Positions 1-8,393 of a DNA stretch of 64,000 nt are shown here, one piece after another. Source of the stretch: Sinorhizobium sp. A49 (GTDB lineage Bacteria; Pseudomonadota; Alphaproteobacteria; Rhizobiales; Rhizobiaceae); NCBI RefSeq assembly GCF_002002725.1, contig NZ_MUNW01000039.1, positions 49,883 through 113,882 on the forward strand. The letters are read 5' to 3'. Position numbers and translations under genes: made by a program. Under the pieces are notes generated by a model. It was not told where the DNA came from and searched no databases. It worked only from the letters and a program-made list of their open reading frames with translations. Numbering within the stretch: position 1 is the stretch's first letter; every line of letters begins with the position of its first letter.

Positions 1-351
1 GATTTCGCGCAAACCGGGCGCCAGATCCTAGTGGGGATAAGCAGGTTCTCCGCGCGGACGCGATATGGTTTTGTTCCGTCAGCGTCTGGCTGATGAAAAA
101 CTGACGCGCCTGGCTCTAATGATCCGAGAAGCTTTCGGCTCCCATCCGCACCTTCGCACCGGTTTCCGGCATTCTGAAGTGGCGGTAACCGCTGTTCGCG
201 GGCTTCAGCGGCGCTTCGTCCAACGGAGGCCGACGGGGTTGCCGTATAGGTATGCTCCTCATCCACGTGTGAGACTTGATGGTTTCTTGCATACACCCAC
301 TGACCTAACTTGCTGCGCCAACGATCGTATTAGGGCCGCGGCTCGCGTTCG
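1..351. other. No gene supported
   Basis: A 96-codon reading frame on the plus strand (65-355) has no ribosome binding site that I can see, a shuffled low-complexity composition and no family resemblance. I see nothing I would annotate in this stretch. Confidence 0.4.
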
Positions 352-657
352 CTAGCGTCTCGACGCACCCCAGAGGTATCCGATGACGCCGGCCGCGATC
401 AGGATCGGGGCAAGATGGCTCCTGATCCTGTTCTGCGTCGTTTCAAGAAGAATGGCCGCCTCCGTTACAGCCAATCGAGACGTTCCTGAAATAATCGACC
501 CGAGCTCCCCGCGCAGGTTCGCAATTTCTGCTCGCAGCGCCTCGAGCTGAGCCTGTGGGGTCAAAGTGGCATTGCTTTCGGAAATGGTCTCCACCACCTC
601 ATCGACAACCCCCGCTCGGGTGACATTGTCACCGGTTTCGTAGCCACTGTGACCCAT
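352..657 (-). CDS. Small hypothetical protein with coiled coil and C-terminal membrane anchor
   Basis: This 101-residue protein has no function I recognise. Residues 35-58 (QAQLEALRAEIANLRGELG) form a short amphipathic coiled coil. Residues 82-96 (LAPILIAAGVIGYLWG) form a single hydrophobic segment ending in basic residues, so the protein is probably tail-anchored in the inner membrane; the layout resembles small DUF883-type anchor proteins. The ATG at 657 was chosen because AGGAGA lies six bases upstream. The frame extends further upstream to 903, but that part is arginine-rich and has no good start. No operon partner is evident. Confidence 0.6.
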   Translation of the reverse strand: MGHSGYETGDNVTRAGVVDEVVETISESNATLTPQAQLEALRAEIANLRGELGSIISGTSRLAVTEAAILLETTQNRIRSHLAPILIAAGVIGYLWGASRR

Positions 658-947
658 GAGCCGTCTCCTCTCGCGTGAAGGCGATGCCACCCAACGGTGG
701 AGACATGGCATTGTTCCCCAAGCCTTAGCAAAGGTCTGAGAGCGAACCGCGGCTGGGCGCCACAGCCGCACCAGTGCGCGTCTGTGGGGAGAAATCTGCT
801 CCCGCATCACGCACGCAGTGAGGCACGTGGCGAACCGCCGGCTTTGCTCCCGCTCAGCATTTACTTGTCTGGCCACCCATTCCGGCGACGATTTAGGGAA
901 CAATGACGCTGGTTCAGACTTTCCTTTCGAGCGGAGGTTGAGTCCAG

Positions 948-1184
948 ATGACGCGTTACTTCTTTGATCTTAACAATGGTGACGGCAAGACGGTCGACGA
1001 AGAGGGCCAGGAACTCGGTTCGCGCAACGCGATCATGCAAGAAGTCACCCGCATCCTCGTGGATGTTGCTCGGGATGAATTGGCTGTTGGCCAGGGCACT
1101 GAAATTTCAGTGTCGGTGCGCACTGACGTCGGTAAGGCCGTTTCGGTCGCTACCCTGACTTTTGAGAACGAGTGGCTCGATTGA
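948..1184 (+). CDS. DUF6894 family small protein
   Basis: This 78-residue protein begins MTRYFFDLNNGDG and continues with VDEEGQEL, the signature of the DUF6894 family, which is abundant in Rhizobiales and has no established function. It is predicted to be cytoplasmic and lacks a signal peptide or membrane segment. A GGAGG sequence about ten bases before the ATG supports the start. It is monocistronic. The family assignment is confident; the role is unknown. Confidence 0.8.
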   Translation: MTRYFFDLNNGDGKTVDEEGQELGSRNAIMQEVTRILVDVARDELAVGQGTEISVSVRTDVGKAVSVATLTFENEWLD

Positions 1185-1344
1185 CGGTCGCGGATTGATG
1201 TTGGCGCTCTGCGATCGACAGACCCATGAGCTGGGCGCCTCTGGTCACATTAGTGCGATATGCCCTAATCGGGGACTTCCAGTCCGCTGTCGATCCTGCC
1301 GGGCTGCAATCCCGAACGCTTAAGGCAATCAAAGTAGCTAAGCC

Positions 1345-1677
1345 CTAACTTTCGTCCGGGAGACGCGTCACCGGTGCCGCCACGAGTTTCTCCTTTGCGC
1401 CGGAACCCGCGCTCGATGGCGTCGACCCCTTGACGAGAATGCTCGATGTTTGGGCGTCGACCGCCGTCAGCGTCGTGCGCACAGCGTCTTCGATCTTCCG
1501 GCTGACTGCATCGGCATCGACCCCCGGAAATACCGAGATCCTGCTCTTCAACCCGTCGCGCAGTGGTGCGAACTGGAATCCGCCACGCCTGGCGATGCGA
1601 AGCGTTTCCTCTCGGCGCCCGGCGATCGAGGCGATACGCCAGAACGGAGGGCCGCAGGAACACGGTTCGGTTGCCAT
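1345..1677 (-). CDS. Hypothetical protein, translationally coupled to an upstream fragment
   Basis: This 110-residue protein begins MATEPCSCGPPFW. I do not recognise it. Its ATG (1675-1677) lies two bases after the TGA (1680-1682) of the preceding frame, the TGAcgATG arrangement typical of coupled genes. The middle part (SRKIEDAVRTTL) is predicted to be helical and the C terminus is low in complexity. The upstream partner is truncated, so this gene may no longer be expressed properly. It could also be the frameshifted continuation of that partner. Confidence 0.35.
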   Translation of the reverse strand: MATEPCSCGPPFWRIASIAGRREETLRIARRGGFQFAPLRDGLKSRISVFPGVDADAVSRKIEDAVRTTLTAVDAQTSSILVKGSTPSSAGSGAKEKLVAAPVTRLPDES

Positions 1678-1679
1678 CG

Positions 1680-1890
1680 TCACGATTCGACCACTTCGAA
1701 CACGAACGCATCCTCCGCCAGATGCAGGCCATCGGCACTGAGGCATTCGTGTCCCATCGGCCCGGCTCCGGTGCAGACATAACTGTTAGCGACGGTCGAC
1801 CGCCATGTCTCGGCTGCGATGTTGCGCAAGTCCTGCGTCAGCGTTTCGGCGCTGGTGCGGATCAGCCGCGGATCGCGAGGCAAGAAGCCT
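1680..1890 (-). pseudogene. Truncated hypothetical gene fragment
   Basis: An open frame reading PRDPRLIRTSAETL through AFVFEVVES to a TGA at 1680-1682 looks coding but has no credible start. Upstream it runs into sequence antisense to the IS66 remnant, so the 5' end was probably lost when that element inserted or recombined. The family is unknown. Confidence 0.3.
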
Positions 1891-1893
1891 GAT

Positions 1894-2159
1894 GCCGGTG
1901 AAACGAAGGCGGACAACGTTCGCCGATTCCGACAGCAACATAGCATACCCATCCTGACCGCTCTCAAGGTATGGCTAGACGAAATCGCGCCGAAGGTTTT
2001 GCCGGACACCAAGCTGGGCGATGCTGTATCCTACACCTGAACCAGTGGGAATATCTGACGCGCTACACAGACGATGGCAGGATGCCGATCAACAACCTAT
2101 TGGAGAGCGACATCCGAGTTTTTGCAACCGGACGCGGCCAGCCCCACCCACGAAAGTAA
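1894..2159 (+). pseudogene. IS66 family transposase (TnpC) C-terminal remnant
   Basis: Two overlapping frames give HSIPILTALKVWLDEIAPKV, then LGDAVSYT, then LNQWEYLTRYTDDGRMPIN and DIRVFATGR. In that order these are the conserved C-terminal blocks of IS66-type transposases, which move IS66 insertion sequences by a DDE mechanism. A missing base near 2036 (TACACCTGAACC where TACACCCTGAACC would stay in frame) separates the two parts, and the DNNLLER block is shortened to NNLLES. The catalytic N-terminal two thirds and the companion genes tnpA and tnpB are absent. The element is dead. Confidence 0.8.
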
Positions 2160-2705
2160 GACCGACCGTTCCGGTGGTGAAAGGATTTCCGTTGAACATT
2201 GCAATGGTCCCCACGTAAGCGGGAATCCTCGCGAGATCGATCAAGTTGCCGTTCAGTTGGAAATCAAAGTTTCCATCGTATGGACGCAACTCGTCGACGA
2301 CCCTGAGCTTTCCGTCGGAGAGTACTGTTGCTGTACCTACTACTCTATAGGTTTGATGGCCCCAGATATACGAATCGCGGCTCAGCAATCCACTTTTTTG
2401 ATAGTAGCTGACCAGAGCTCTATCATTGGGGTCGTATATTGACTGCCCTTGCGCGTTCTTCCCTATAACTTCGCCGAGCGGTATCCTCGTACCGACACTA
2501 TAGTGAGAGTAAGCTCCATTCTTTGCGAAATTGAAATCAGACGCGGAGACGATCCCGGACCTTTTGTCGTAAAAACTGTTCTATCGATATAAGCAGTACC
2601 CCCGCCGTTAAAATACTGCTCCAAAATAGAAGCTGGGGTTGGCATGCCTCCGACGCTCGGCGTCGTATTCAATTCCATACCAAATACAGATAGCTTCCCA
2701 CTCAT
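2089..2705 (-). pseudogene. Frameshifted hypothetical gene, 3' end cut by IS66 remnant
   Basis: Two minus-strand frames form one protein. MSGKLSVFGMELNTT to YIDRTVF (2705 to about 2564) is followed, after adding one T to the T5 run near 2564-2568, by YDKRSGIVSASDFNF, SVGTRIPLGEVIG, DPNDRALVSYY and VVDELRPYDGNFDF. A single base loss in the homopolymer therefore breaks the gene; this may be a real mutation or a sequencing error. The last 20 or so codons are antisense to the IS66 remnant, so the natural C terminus is lost. The family is unknown, but the VVDELRPYDGNFDF-type block resembles C-terminal regions of secreted polymorphic-toxin-like proteins; this is only a suggestion. Confidence 0.5.
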
Positions 2706-2727
2706 TTCGAAATCTCGCAAATTTTAA

Positions 2728-3144
2728 TCATTTTAATGACGAATAGCCGTTATCGCCGACTGGCTTTGGGAATCCTTCAGCCTCGAACTCCCAATTCCTG
2801 GTTGCCGCACACCGGTTAATGTTAAAAACTTCCGCCGTGCGAACCAATCCATCTTGGATAAATGCGCACATTATTGCCCACTCGCGCCCAACCTTTACGC
2901 CATAAAAAACGTCGTCGACGACCGACGGGGAGGAACACTTTATATACGTTCCTTGCCCATGTTTAGCGATGCGCTTTTCAAGTAATCTGTTAAAATATAC
3001 TATCTTTGCTATATCAACAACACCTTCATTAGGAACGAAATTTGCGCAATGATAACGTTCAACAGCGCTATAACCAATGGTAGTCATGCATGCTACAGCG
3101 ACAATTACGAACAATGCCAGAATAGATCGGGTTAATATTGCCAT
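2728..3144 (-). CDS. Hypothetical secreted or membrane-anchored protein
   Basis: This 138-residue protein starts MAILTRSILALFVIVAVACM, a signal peptide or N-terminal anchor, followed by a soluble region with four cysteines (HCANF, IKCSS, IMCAF, NRCAA) that could form disulphides in the periplasm. ATG 3144 is preferred; a GTG ten codons upstream is possible. It lies directly upstream of the frameshifted gene at 2089-2705 in the same direction, so the two probably formed a two-gene unit. The AT content is higher than in the transporter operons, consistent with recent transfer. The function is not recognised. Confidence 0.55.
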   Translation of the reverse strand: MAILTRSILALFVIVAVACMTTIGYSAVERYHCANFVPNEGVVDIAKIVYFNRLLEKRIAKHGQGTYIKCSSPSVVDDVFYGVKVGREWAIMCAFIQDGLVRTAEVFNINRCAATRNWEFEAEGFPKPVGDNGYSSLK

Positions 3145-3213
3145 TAGTGATTTCTTTTCGATCTCTATTCTCACTATGATTTAAGTTGCATAGCAGGCTC
3201 TCGACGCGAAAGC

Positions 3214-3744
3214 TTACGTGGCCTTGACAACGTAAGCTCCGCCGACAAACTCCGCACCGGCAGCCTTCATGAGCCGATCGGTTGCCTTGACGTTGGACCC
3301 TGTCGTCACATGGATGAAGGAGTGGCTAGCATTGAGGGTCGCTGCCCACTGCCGAATTGCGGCTACGAGTGCTAGAAACACCTTGGCCCTCCTCACCGCC
3401 GAGACGGTCAAATCCACAGCGATGACATGGACAGTGACGAATAGTGGGCCATCGGTCAGCATGTATGAGTCGGCTACAGCCCAAGCGACCCCGACCGGTT
3501 TGCCCTCCAGAACCGCCACCGGGCAAACCATGCGCGGTGGGTGCGACAGAATGGCGTGGAAGTGTTCATTCAGCTTCCAGTCGGAAAACGCTTGATCGCG
3601 GAATACGGTAGTCGAGTGATGCTGCTTAATGATGTCACGCACCGCGTCAGTGTCGCCCTCTTCAAGAAGGCGTACTCTCAAACCTTGCTCCTGCTTGCTC
3701 CAAGTTGCATCTCGTGCTTCTCGAGCCTCTATTATTGCGCTCAT
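3214..3744 (-). CDS. GNAT-like acetyltransferase domain protein
   Basis: This 176-residue protein has the outline of a GNAT N-acetyltransferase: an N-terminal helix-strand (LRVRLLEEGDTDAVRDII), a central strand pair (MVCPVAVLEGKPVGVAWAV), the strand PLFVTVHVIAVD before a cofactor-binding helix rich in R/K (VSAVRRAKVFLALV), and a late strand (SFIHVTTGSNVKATDRLMKAAGAEFVGGAYVV). The layout resembles the short acetyltransferases found beside phage structural genes. The substrate is unknown. The N-terminal 20 residues are charged and may be dispensable. Flanking mobile-element debris suggests that it arrived with a mobile element. Confidence 0.55.
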   Translation of the reverse strand: MSAIIEAREARDATWSKQEQGLRVRLLEEGDTDAVRDIIKQHHSTTVFRDQAFSDWKLNEHFHAILSHPPRMVCPVAVLEGKPVGVAWAVADSYMLTDGPLFVTVHVIAVDLTVSAVRRAKVFLALVAAIRQWAATLNASHSFIHVTTGSNVKATDRLMKAAGAEFVGGAYVVKAT

Positions 3745-4338
3745 GCTTAAAACTCACGATTCTTAAAATGATACACGTCTGCTGTGCACATCACACACAC
3801 CGAGCGGTACCGGGATTTCTCATTGACCTGCGCAGTTTGCAGAAAGCTTTGCGCCATCCGAGGCCGGGGGTACAGCGTCTAGAAACGCTTCAGTACGGCA
3901 TTCGCCGGCACACTTTCCTACCCCTCCAATTGCCCCTTAATGACCCCTCAAATGGCCACCCTTGCATGGCTGCAAAAAACAACCATGGAGCGAATGCCAC
4001 AAGAATTTGAGGGCTCCTAGACAGCATTTTATCACTAGTGCGTATTCCGGCCGAGCGCGGCTCAACTTTGCGCCGTGAAGAAGACAGCCGCAGGCCCTCC
4101 GCGTCGCGGTCCAAGGCCCGCCAGCGTGCCATTCTCCAGGCCGCATTGCGACAAGCTCTCCAGACGCCGGCTTTTGAAGAGATGGCTACAACTCGCCTTC
4201 GCTTAATCTGGCAATGCTCGTGGCACTGTTGGGAAACGGTTAACGGTGGCGCCGATTATCATTGCGCTTGCGCTTGTTGTACCCGTTACTGATCAAAACC
4301 TCTCGTTCCCGTCGATACATTATGCGATCAAAGCAGTC
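3745..4338. other. Intergenic stretch without convincing genes
   Basis: No frame here has both a start with a ribosome binding site and recognisable protein content. Short frames around 4075-4200 are arginine-rich and broken. It probably consists of decayed mobile-element sequence that leads into the Fic-protein tail. Confidence 0.4.
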
Positions 4339-4559
4339 CGATTAGCAGCCGACCTTCTGATCGAACGCCTGGGGGCGAACGTTTCAGTTGGGGCGGCGGA
4401 ACTCTGGCTGATGTAGGCGAACTGCGAACCCGCTACGTCGCAGCCCTACGCGCAGCGGACAATCATGATATCGCGCCATTGTTGAATTTGCACGGACTTG
4501 AGAGGTATGGCCTTCGCACATTGCTCGCCTCAATGAGATTCGAACCGCTGTCCTTTTAG
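4339..4559 (+). pseudogene. Fic/DOC protein C-terminal remnant (mobile mystery protein B type)
   Basis: RLAADLLIERLGANV is followed, after a one-base frame change near 4383, by FSWGGGTLADVGELRTRY and VAALRAADNHDIAPLL. The first block matches the helix just after the HPFxxGNGR catalytic loop of Fic proteins (AMP-transferases), and the second matches the typical tail of the Fic proteins named mobile mystery protein B. The catalytic loop itself and everything upstream are missing, so no activity remains. The identification rests on motif memory. Confidence 0.55.
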
Positions 4560-4605
4560 ATGCACATAGAATGCTTCCACCATGTTACTCGCAGCGCGAG
4601 GTGTA

Positions 4606-4624
4606 AAGTTCGATAATCGAACTT
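4606..4624. repeat. Perfect inverted repeat AAGTTCGAT-A-ATCGAACTT
   Basis: Two perfect 9-base arms are separated by one base. A smaller palindrome (CTCGC-AGC-GCGAG) lies immediately before it at 4588-4600. The site could be an operator for a lost regulator or an element end. No gene start follows closely. Confidence 0.4.
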
Positions 4625-4948
4625 GCTTTCGATCCTCGATCCTGGACTCGTCACATATCAAGCGAGCTAGGAATGCAAGCCTCTCGTTGGATCAGTCTTA
4701 TGACGATGATATTGACAACCGGAATGAACGCCCCGTCGCAGCCCCCCTTGAACCGGCGCAGCGTAAACCGAGGGTCGCTGCACGCCCGGCATTCACGCCA
4801 GCAAGTACAACCCATCACAAGGAGTTCGGGCATGCACGGCAGGTGGCCGATCAAGCGGTAACGGTAACGCTGACGGCGTGGACAATGACATTTGAAGCCG
4901 TGCGCAACCGCCACCCGGTCTTCAGATAGATAAGGTGTGGCAAGTGCA
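4625..4948. other. Intergenic stretch downstream of the sugar operon
   Basis: Long frames exist on both strands, but neither has a recognisable domain or ribosome binding site. I annotate nothing here. Confidence 0.35.
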
Positions 4949-6076
4949 CTATTGCTCGAGGGCATGTGCGTCCAGTACCCGCCCGGCAATGGAGCAACCT
5001 TTCGCATCAAAAATGTGGATGTCAGGCGCCCGGGCGGTGAACCGGATGGCGTCCATTCTTGCGTATGCTCTATCGTCCGCCGCCTTGATCAGGTATTTTT
5101 GCGCAGAACCGGCCACATCGATGTAAAGAATCTGAACCTCGCCCAGATGCTCGACAAAATCGACCGTGCCTGTAAGCACCGGACCACTTCCCTTTGACGC
5201 CATGATCTGCGTGTTTTCAGGGCGAATGCCGATGCTGATCCTTTCGCCCACTGACAGCGCCCCGCGATCGGCAGACACGTCCAGCGCCGCGCCGCACTCG
5301 AGCATGAGGCGCGTGACGCCCTCCGACTTCCCGACGACGGTGCCTTCGAGAATGTTCATAGCGGGCGAGCCGATGAACTGGGCAACGAAAAGGTTTGCCG
5401 GTCGCTTGTAGAGTTCTAGGGGCTTTCCAACCTGCTCGATGTTCCCGTCCTTGAACACGACGATGCGGTCGGCCAAAGTCATCGCCTCTACCTGGTCGTG
5501 GGTCACATAGATCATGGTCACATCCGGCATGCTTTGCTTCAATTTGGCGATCTCGATCCGTGTCGCCACACGCAACGCCGCGTCGAGGTTAGAAAGCGGT
5601 TCGTCGAAGAGGAAGACCCGCGGATTGCGGACGATGGCGCGGCCGATGGCGACACGTTGTCGCTGTCCGCCCGAAAGCGCTTTCGGCAGCCTCTGCAGAT
5701 ACTTGCTCAGTTGCAGGATTTCTGCCGCCTTTTGAACCCGCTCGTCGATCTCTGCCTTCGACACGCCGGCAATGCGCAATCCGAAAGCCATGTTTTCATA
5801 GACGGTCATATGCGGATAGAGAGCATAGGACTGGAACACCATGGAAATGCCACGCTTGGAAGGCGCCACCGTGTTCATCCGCTCCCCGTCGATGACGAGG
5901 TCGCCGGATGTTATCGTCTCGAGACCCGCGATCGTACGCAGCAGTGTCGACTTTCCGCAACCCGAGGGCCCGACGAAGACAATGAATTCTCCCGACTTTA
6001 TATCGAGGTCGATCCCGTGCAGCACTTCAAAATCGGCATAAGACTTACGTATGTTTCTCAGCGTCAGATCAGCCAT
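4949..6076 (-). CDS. ABC transporter ATP-binding protein, CUT1 (MalK/UgpC) type
   Basis: This 375-residue ATPase energises uptake of a sugar-like solute at the cytoplasmic face of the inner membrane. It shows Walker A GPSGCGKST (36-44), the Q-loop at Q82 (FQSYALYPHM), the signature LSGGQRQR (134-141), Walker B VFLFDEP (154-160), the D-loop SNLD and the H-loop H193. After about residue 230 comes a MalK-type TOBE regulatory domain (IGIRPENTQI). It is the last gene of the minus-strand operon that encodes the matching permeases, binding protein and Frl-like enzymes, so it should serve the same substrate, probably a glycated amine. Confidence 0.92.
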   Translation of the reverse strand: MADLTLRNIRKSYADFEVLHGIDLDIKSGEFIVFVGPSGCGKSTLLRTIAGLETITSGDLVIDGERMNTVAPSKRGISMVFQSYALYPHMTVYENMAFGLRIAGVSKAEIDERVQKAAEILQLSKYLQRLPKALSGGQRQRVAIGRAIVRNPRVFLFDEPLSNLDAALRVATRIEIAKLKQSMPDVTMIYVTHDQVEAMTLADRIVVFKDGNIEQVGKPLELYKRPANLFVAQFIGSPAMNILEGTVVGKSEGVTRLMLECGAALDVSADRGALSVGERISIGIRPENTQIMASKGSGPVLTGTVDFVEHLGEVQILYIDVAGSAQKYLIKAADDRAYARMDAIRFTARAPDIHIFDAKGCSIAGRVLDAHALEQ

Positions 6077-6123
6077 CGTTCCCGTTCCATTTTCTTGATT
6101 TCACCCGCGAGGACACCGCAGCG

Positions 6124-7527
6124 TCAGGGCGCGAGCCCGGCCAGGAACCGCGTTATCCGATCCGGCTTCCGGTTTTGGATTTCGAGGTCATTCTTCCGGC
6201 GAATGGCCCGACGGACGACCCTGGCCCCCGCGTAACGCAGGGGCTCTGGCGGCAACCGCGTCCGTCTGTCGATGCCAACCAGTCCGCACCGGCTCCACAC
6301 ATCGTCGCGGCCGAGGACAAGGCTTGCCATGATCTTCCCGGCGACCGGCGCTTGCGCGATGCCCGTGCCGTTGAAACCCATGGCATAGAAGATGTTCGGG
6401 TGGTCCCTGAGACGATCAAAAACCGGCATGTGCTGCGCCGTGCAGTCGATGGGTCCGGTCCAATCGTAGAGAACCGGCACCCCTTTGAGCTGCGGATAGA
6501 CCCGATGCATTTCGCGGATATTGTCTGCCCCCGCATCCGCGCTGCGGTTAAATCGATGGTCGATGCGGTCACCAAAGGAAATGCCGCCCGTGCCACGCCC
6601 GAAGATGACTTCGCCGCCTGGCGTTCGCTGATAGTAGAGTACGTGATGCTGCGCATCGCAGATCGAGGCGCCGTCAGTCCAGCCGATTTCGTCCAGAACA
6701 TCAGGTACAGGTGCGGTGGCAATGACCTGGCTGCTGACCACATAGAGATAGGGGTGCAGTTCCGGAATTGCCGACAGCCAGGCGTTTGCGGCAAGGATCA
6801 CCTTGCCGGCAGACAGAACGCCTTTTGCTGTGCGCAATTGCGGTCTGTCGCCCGGCACGATTTCGAGAACCGGACTGTGCTCGCGAATGACGACGCCTTT
6901 GGAAAGGGCGAGCCGGCGCAGGCCGAGGGCGAGCTTTGCGGGCTGGACGGTCCCTGCCCTCTCCTCCACGATGCCGACATAGGAGGCGGCGGAGCCCGTG
7001 CGGAGCAGGATCTCTGTGCGCTGGAGCGGCCGGAAGCGCTCTTCGCCAATCGTGCGGCACACGTTGCAAGCTTGCCCCCAGGCGCCTTCCTGCGCGGTCG
7101 AGCTTGCCGTCCACAGCCATCCGTCGAGCCGCAGATCCATGTCGATGGTGCCTGCGGCCTGCAAGCTGCTCAGTTCCTCAATGGCATCGGTGGTCGCCCG
7201 GCACAGCATGAGCGCTTCATCTTCACCCACAAGCGCCCGCAGCGTGTCAATTTCCGCAAACCAGCTGTGAACCTGACCGCCATTGCGGCCCGAAGCACCC
7301 GACCCGCAGAAGTCAGCCTCGAGAACGGTCACGCGCGTCTGCGGGGCTTCCTCCTTTATGCGGAGAGCCGTCCAGAGACCGGCATATCCGCCGCCGACGA
7401 TCGCCACGTCGCAGTCCTCGCTGCCGTGCAACGGAGCGGCGACGGCATCCGCATCGATGCTCTGCAGCCAGTAGGAGCGGTCCCCCTTTGCTGCAGCTAC
7501 AGGCGGCCTCATCTTGATGATGTTCAT
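6124..7527 (-). CDS. FAD-dependent amine oxidoreductase, DAO family (PuuB-like)
   Basis: This 467-residue protein has the FAD-binding motif DVAIVGGGYAGLWTALRIKE near residues 40-59, the FAD signature GSGASGRNGG near residue 77, and a C-terminal block FYAMGFNGTGIAQAPVAGK that closes the FAD fold. It resembles gamma-glutamylputrescine oxidase and, in general fold, fructosyl-amino-acid oxidases. The reaction is oxidative removal of an amine or imino group using FAD. ATG 7527 follows the kinase stop by two bases (TGAgcATG), which fixes the start. In this operon it may offer an oxidative route for a glycated amine or act on the amine released by the deglycase. The substrate is inferred from context only. 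Confidence 0.85.
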   Translation of the reverse strand: MNIIKMRPPVAAAKGDRSYWLQSIDADAVAAPLHGSEDCDVAIVGGGYAGLWTALRIKEEAPQTRVTVLEADFCGSGASGRNGGQVHSWFAEIDTLRALVGEDEALMLCRATTDAIEELSSLQAAGTIDMDLRLDGWLWTASSTAQEGAWGQACNVCRTIGEERFRPLQRTEILLRTGSAASYVGIVEERAGTVQPAKLALGLRRLALSKGVVIREHSPVLEIVPGDRPQLRTAKGVLSAGKVILAANAWLSAIPELHPYLYVVSSQVIATAPVPDVLDEIGWTDGASICDAQHHVLYYQRTPGGEVIFGRGTGGISFGDRIDHRFNRSADAGADNIREMHRVYPQLKGVPVLYDWTGPIDCTAQHMPVFDRLRDHPNIFYAMGFNGTGIAQAPVAGKIMASLVLGRDDVWSRCGLVGIDRRTRLPPEPLRYAGARVVRRAIRRKNDLEIQNRKPDRITRFLAGLAP

Positions 7528-7529
7528 GC

Positions 7530-8393
7530 TCAAGCCCTTTGTGTCGTGCGGATAACGCTGTCGTACTTGTCCAGCAACCATTGGGGAATTGCCTGGATCG
7601 GCTGGGGAAATCCACCGAGATGCGTGCAAGTTTCCGCTGCCCTCGCGGCAGAACGGTCAAGAGCCGCCTCCCCGGAAAGCATCTCGAAGAAGCGTGACAC
7701 AAGGAAAGTCGCGATGAAACTGTCCCCCGCGCCGCAGGTATCGACCACGGCCACCGGCACCGAGCCGGCCTGAAACAGCGTGCCGCCATCGTCATGGAAA
7801 GATCCGCGCCTGCCGCAGGTGATCACAACCTGGCGCGCGCCCGCCGCCTTGAACCGCGCGATTAGCGGCTCGACCGGCTCGCTAGGGTCTTCAGGACCGG
7901 AAGCGAACACCAGCGGCACGCCTTCGAGCGGGAGGTCGAAATGCCGCGTGGAGACATCAATGCTGAACGTCACGCCATCGGCAACGAGGCGGCGGACCAG
8001 CCGCTCGCTGGAATTGGTACCGAGATGCACCCAGTCGGCCTGCAGCAGCGCCGCGTAGCATTCCGCATTCGGCAGATAATCCTCGCCGACGCCGAGGGAT
8101 TCTAAGAGAAAGCGCCGCTCGCCGGCGTCGTCGGTCAGGAGCGTCACGGCCGAAGCGCCCGGGCGTATTTCGACATCGGCCCGGGTAAGGCCCGCATCCT
8201 CAATGGCGCCAAGCATGATCTCCGCTTCCTCGTCCGGCCCGAGCGCGCCGAAATAACGGGCATTCAAACCCTGCCGGCGCCACTGCACGGCGACATTGAG
8301 GGCATTGCCGCCCACGGTGACGAAGCCCTTGCTCAGATAGGCGTCGAGGCAATTGTCGCCGACGGCGATCAGGGTAGGATTGGCGTTCTTCAT
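7530..8393 (-). CDS. frlD: PfkB family kinase, fructoselysine 6-kinase-like (FrlD)
   Basis: This 287-residue ribokinase-family kinase opens with VGDNCLDAYL and GGNALNVAVQW, which closely follow E. coli FrlD (IGDNCVD, GGNAVNVAV). The catalytic GAGD lies at 221-224 (DTCGAGDSF, base D224). FrlD phosphorylates fructoselysine on O6 using ATP. ATG 8393 overlaps the epimerase stop as ATGA. Homologs of the other two Frl enzymes are in the same operon, which strengthens the assignment. The actual glycated substrate may differ, for example another fructosyl amino acid. Confidence 0.75.
   Translation of the reverse strand: MKNANPTLIAVGDNCLDAYLSKGFVTVGGNALNVAVQWRRQGLNARYFGALGPDEEAEIMLGAIEDAGLTRADVEIRPGASAVTLLTDDAGERRFLLESLGVGEDYLPNAECYAALLQADWVHLGTNSSERLVRRLVADGVTFSIDVSTRHFDLPLEGVPLVFASGPEDPSEPVEPLIARFKAAGARQVVITCGRRGSFHDDGGTLFQAGSVPVAVVDTCGAGDSFIATFLVSRFFEMLSGEAALDRSAARAAETCTHLGGFPQPIQAIPQWLLDKYDSVIRTTQRA

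Noticed and set aside
65..355. A 96-codon plus-strand frame
   Set aside because: No ribosome binding site, no recognisable fold and scrambled composition.
4530..4560. Second T-loop-like sequence GGTTCGAATCTC (minus strand)
   Set aside because: Flanking stems do not pair and the plus strand reads as the end of the Fic remnant.
6175..7773. A 532-codon plus-strand open frame
   Set aside because: It is antisense to the FAD oxidase and kinase genes, histidine/arginine-rich, without ribosome binding site or family motifs; high GC explains it.
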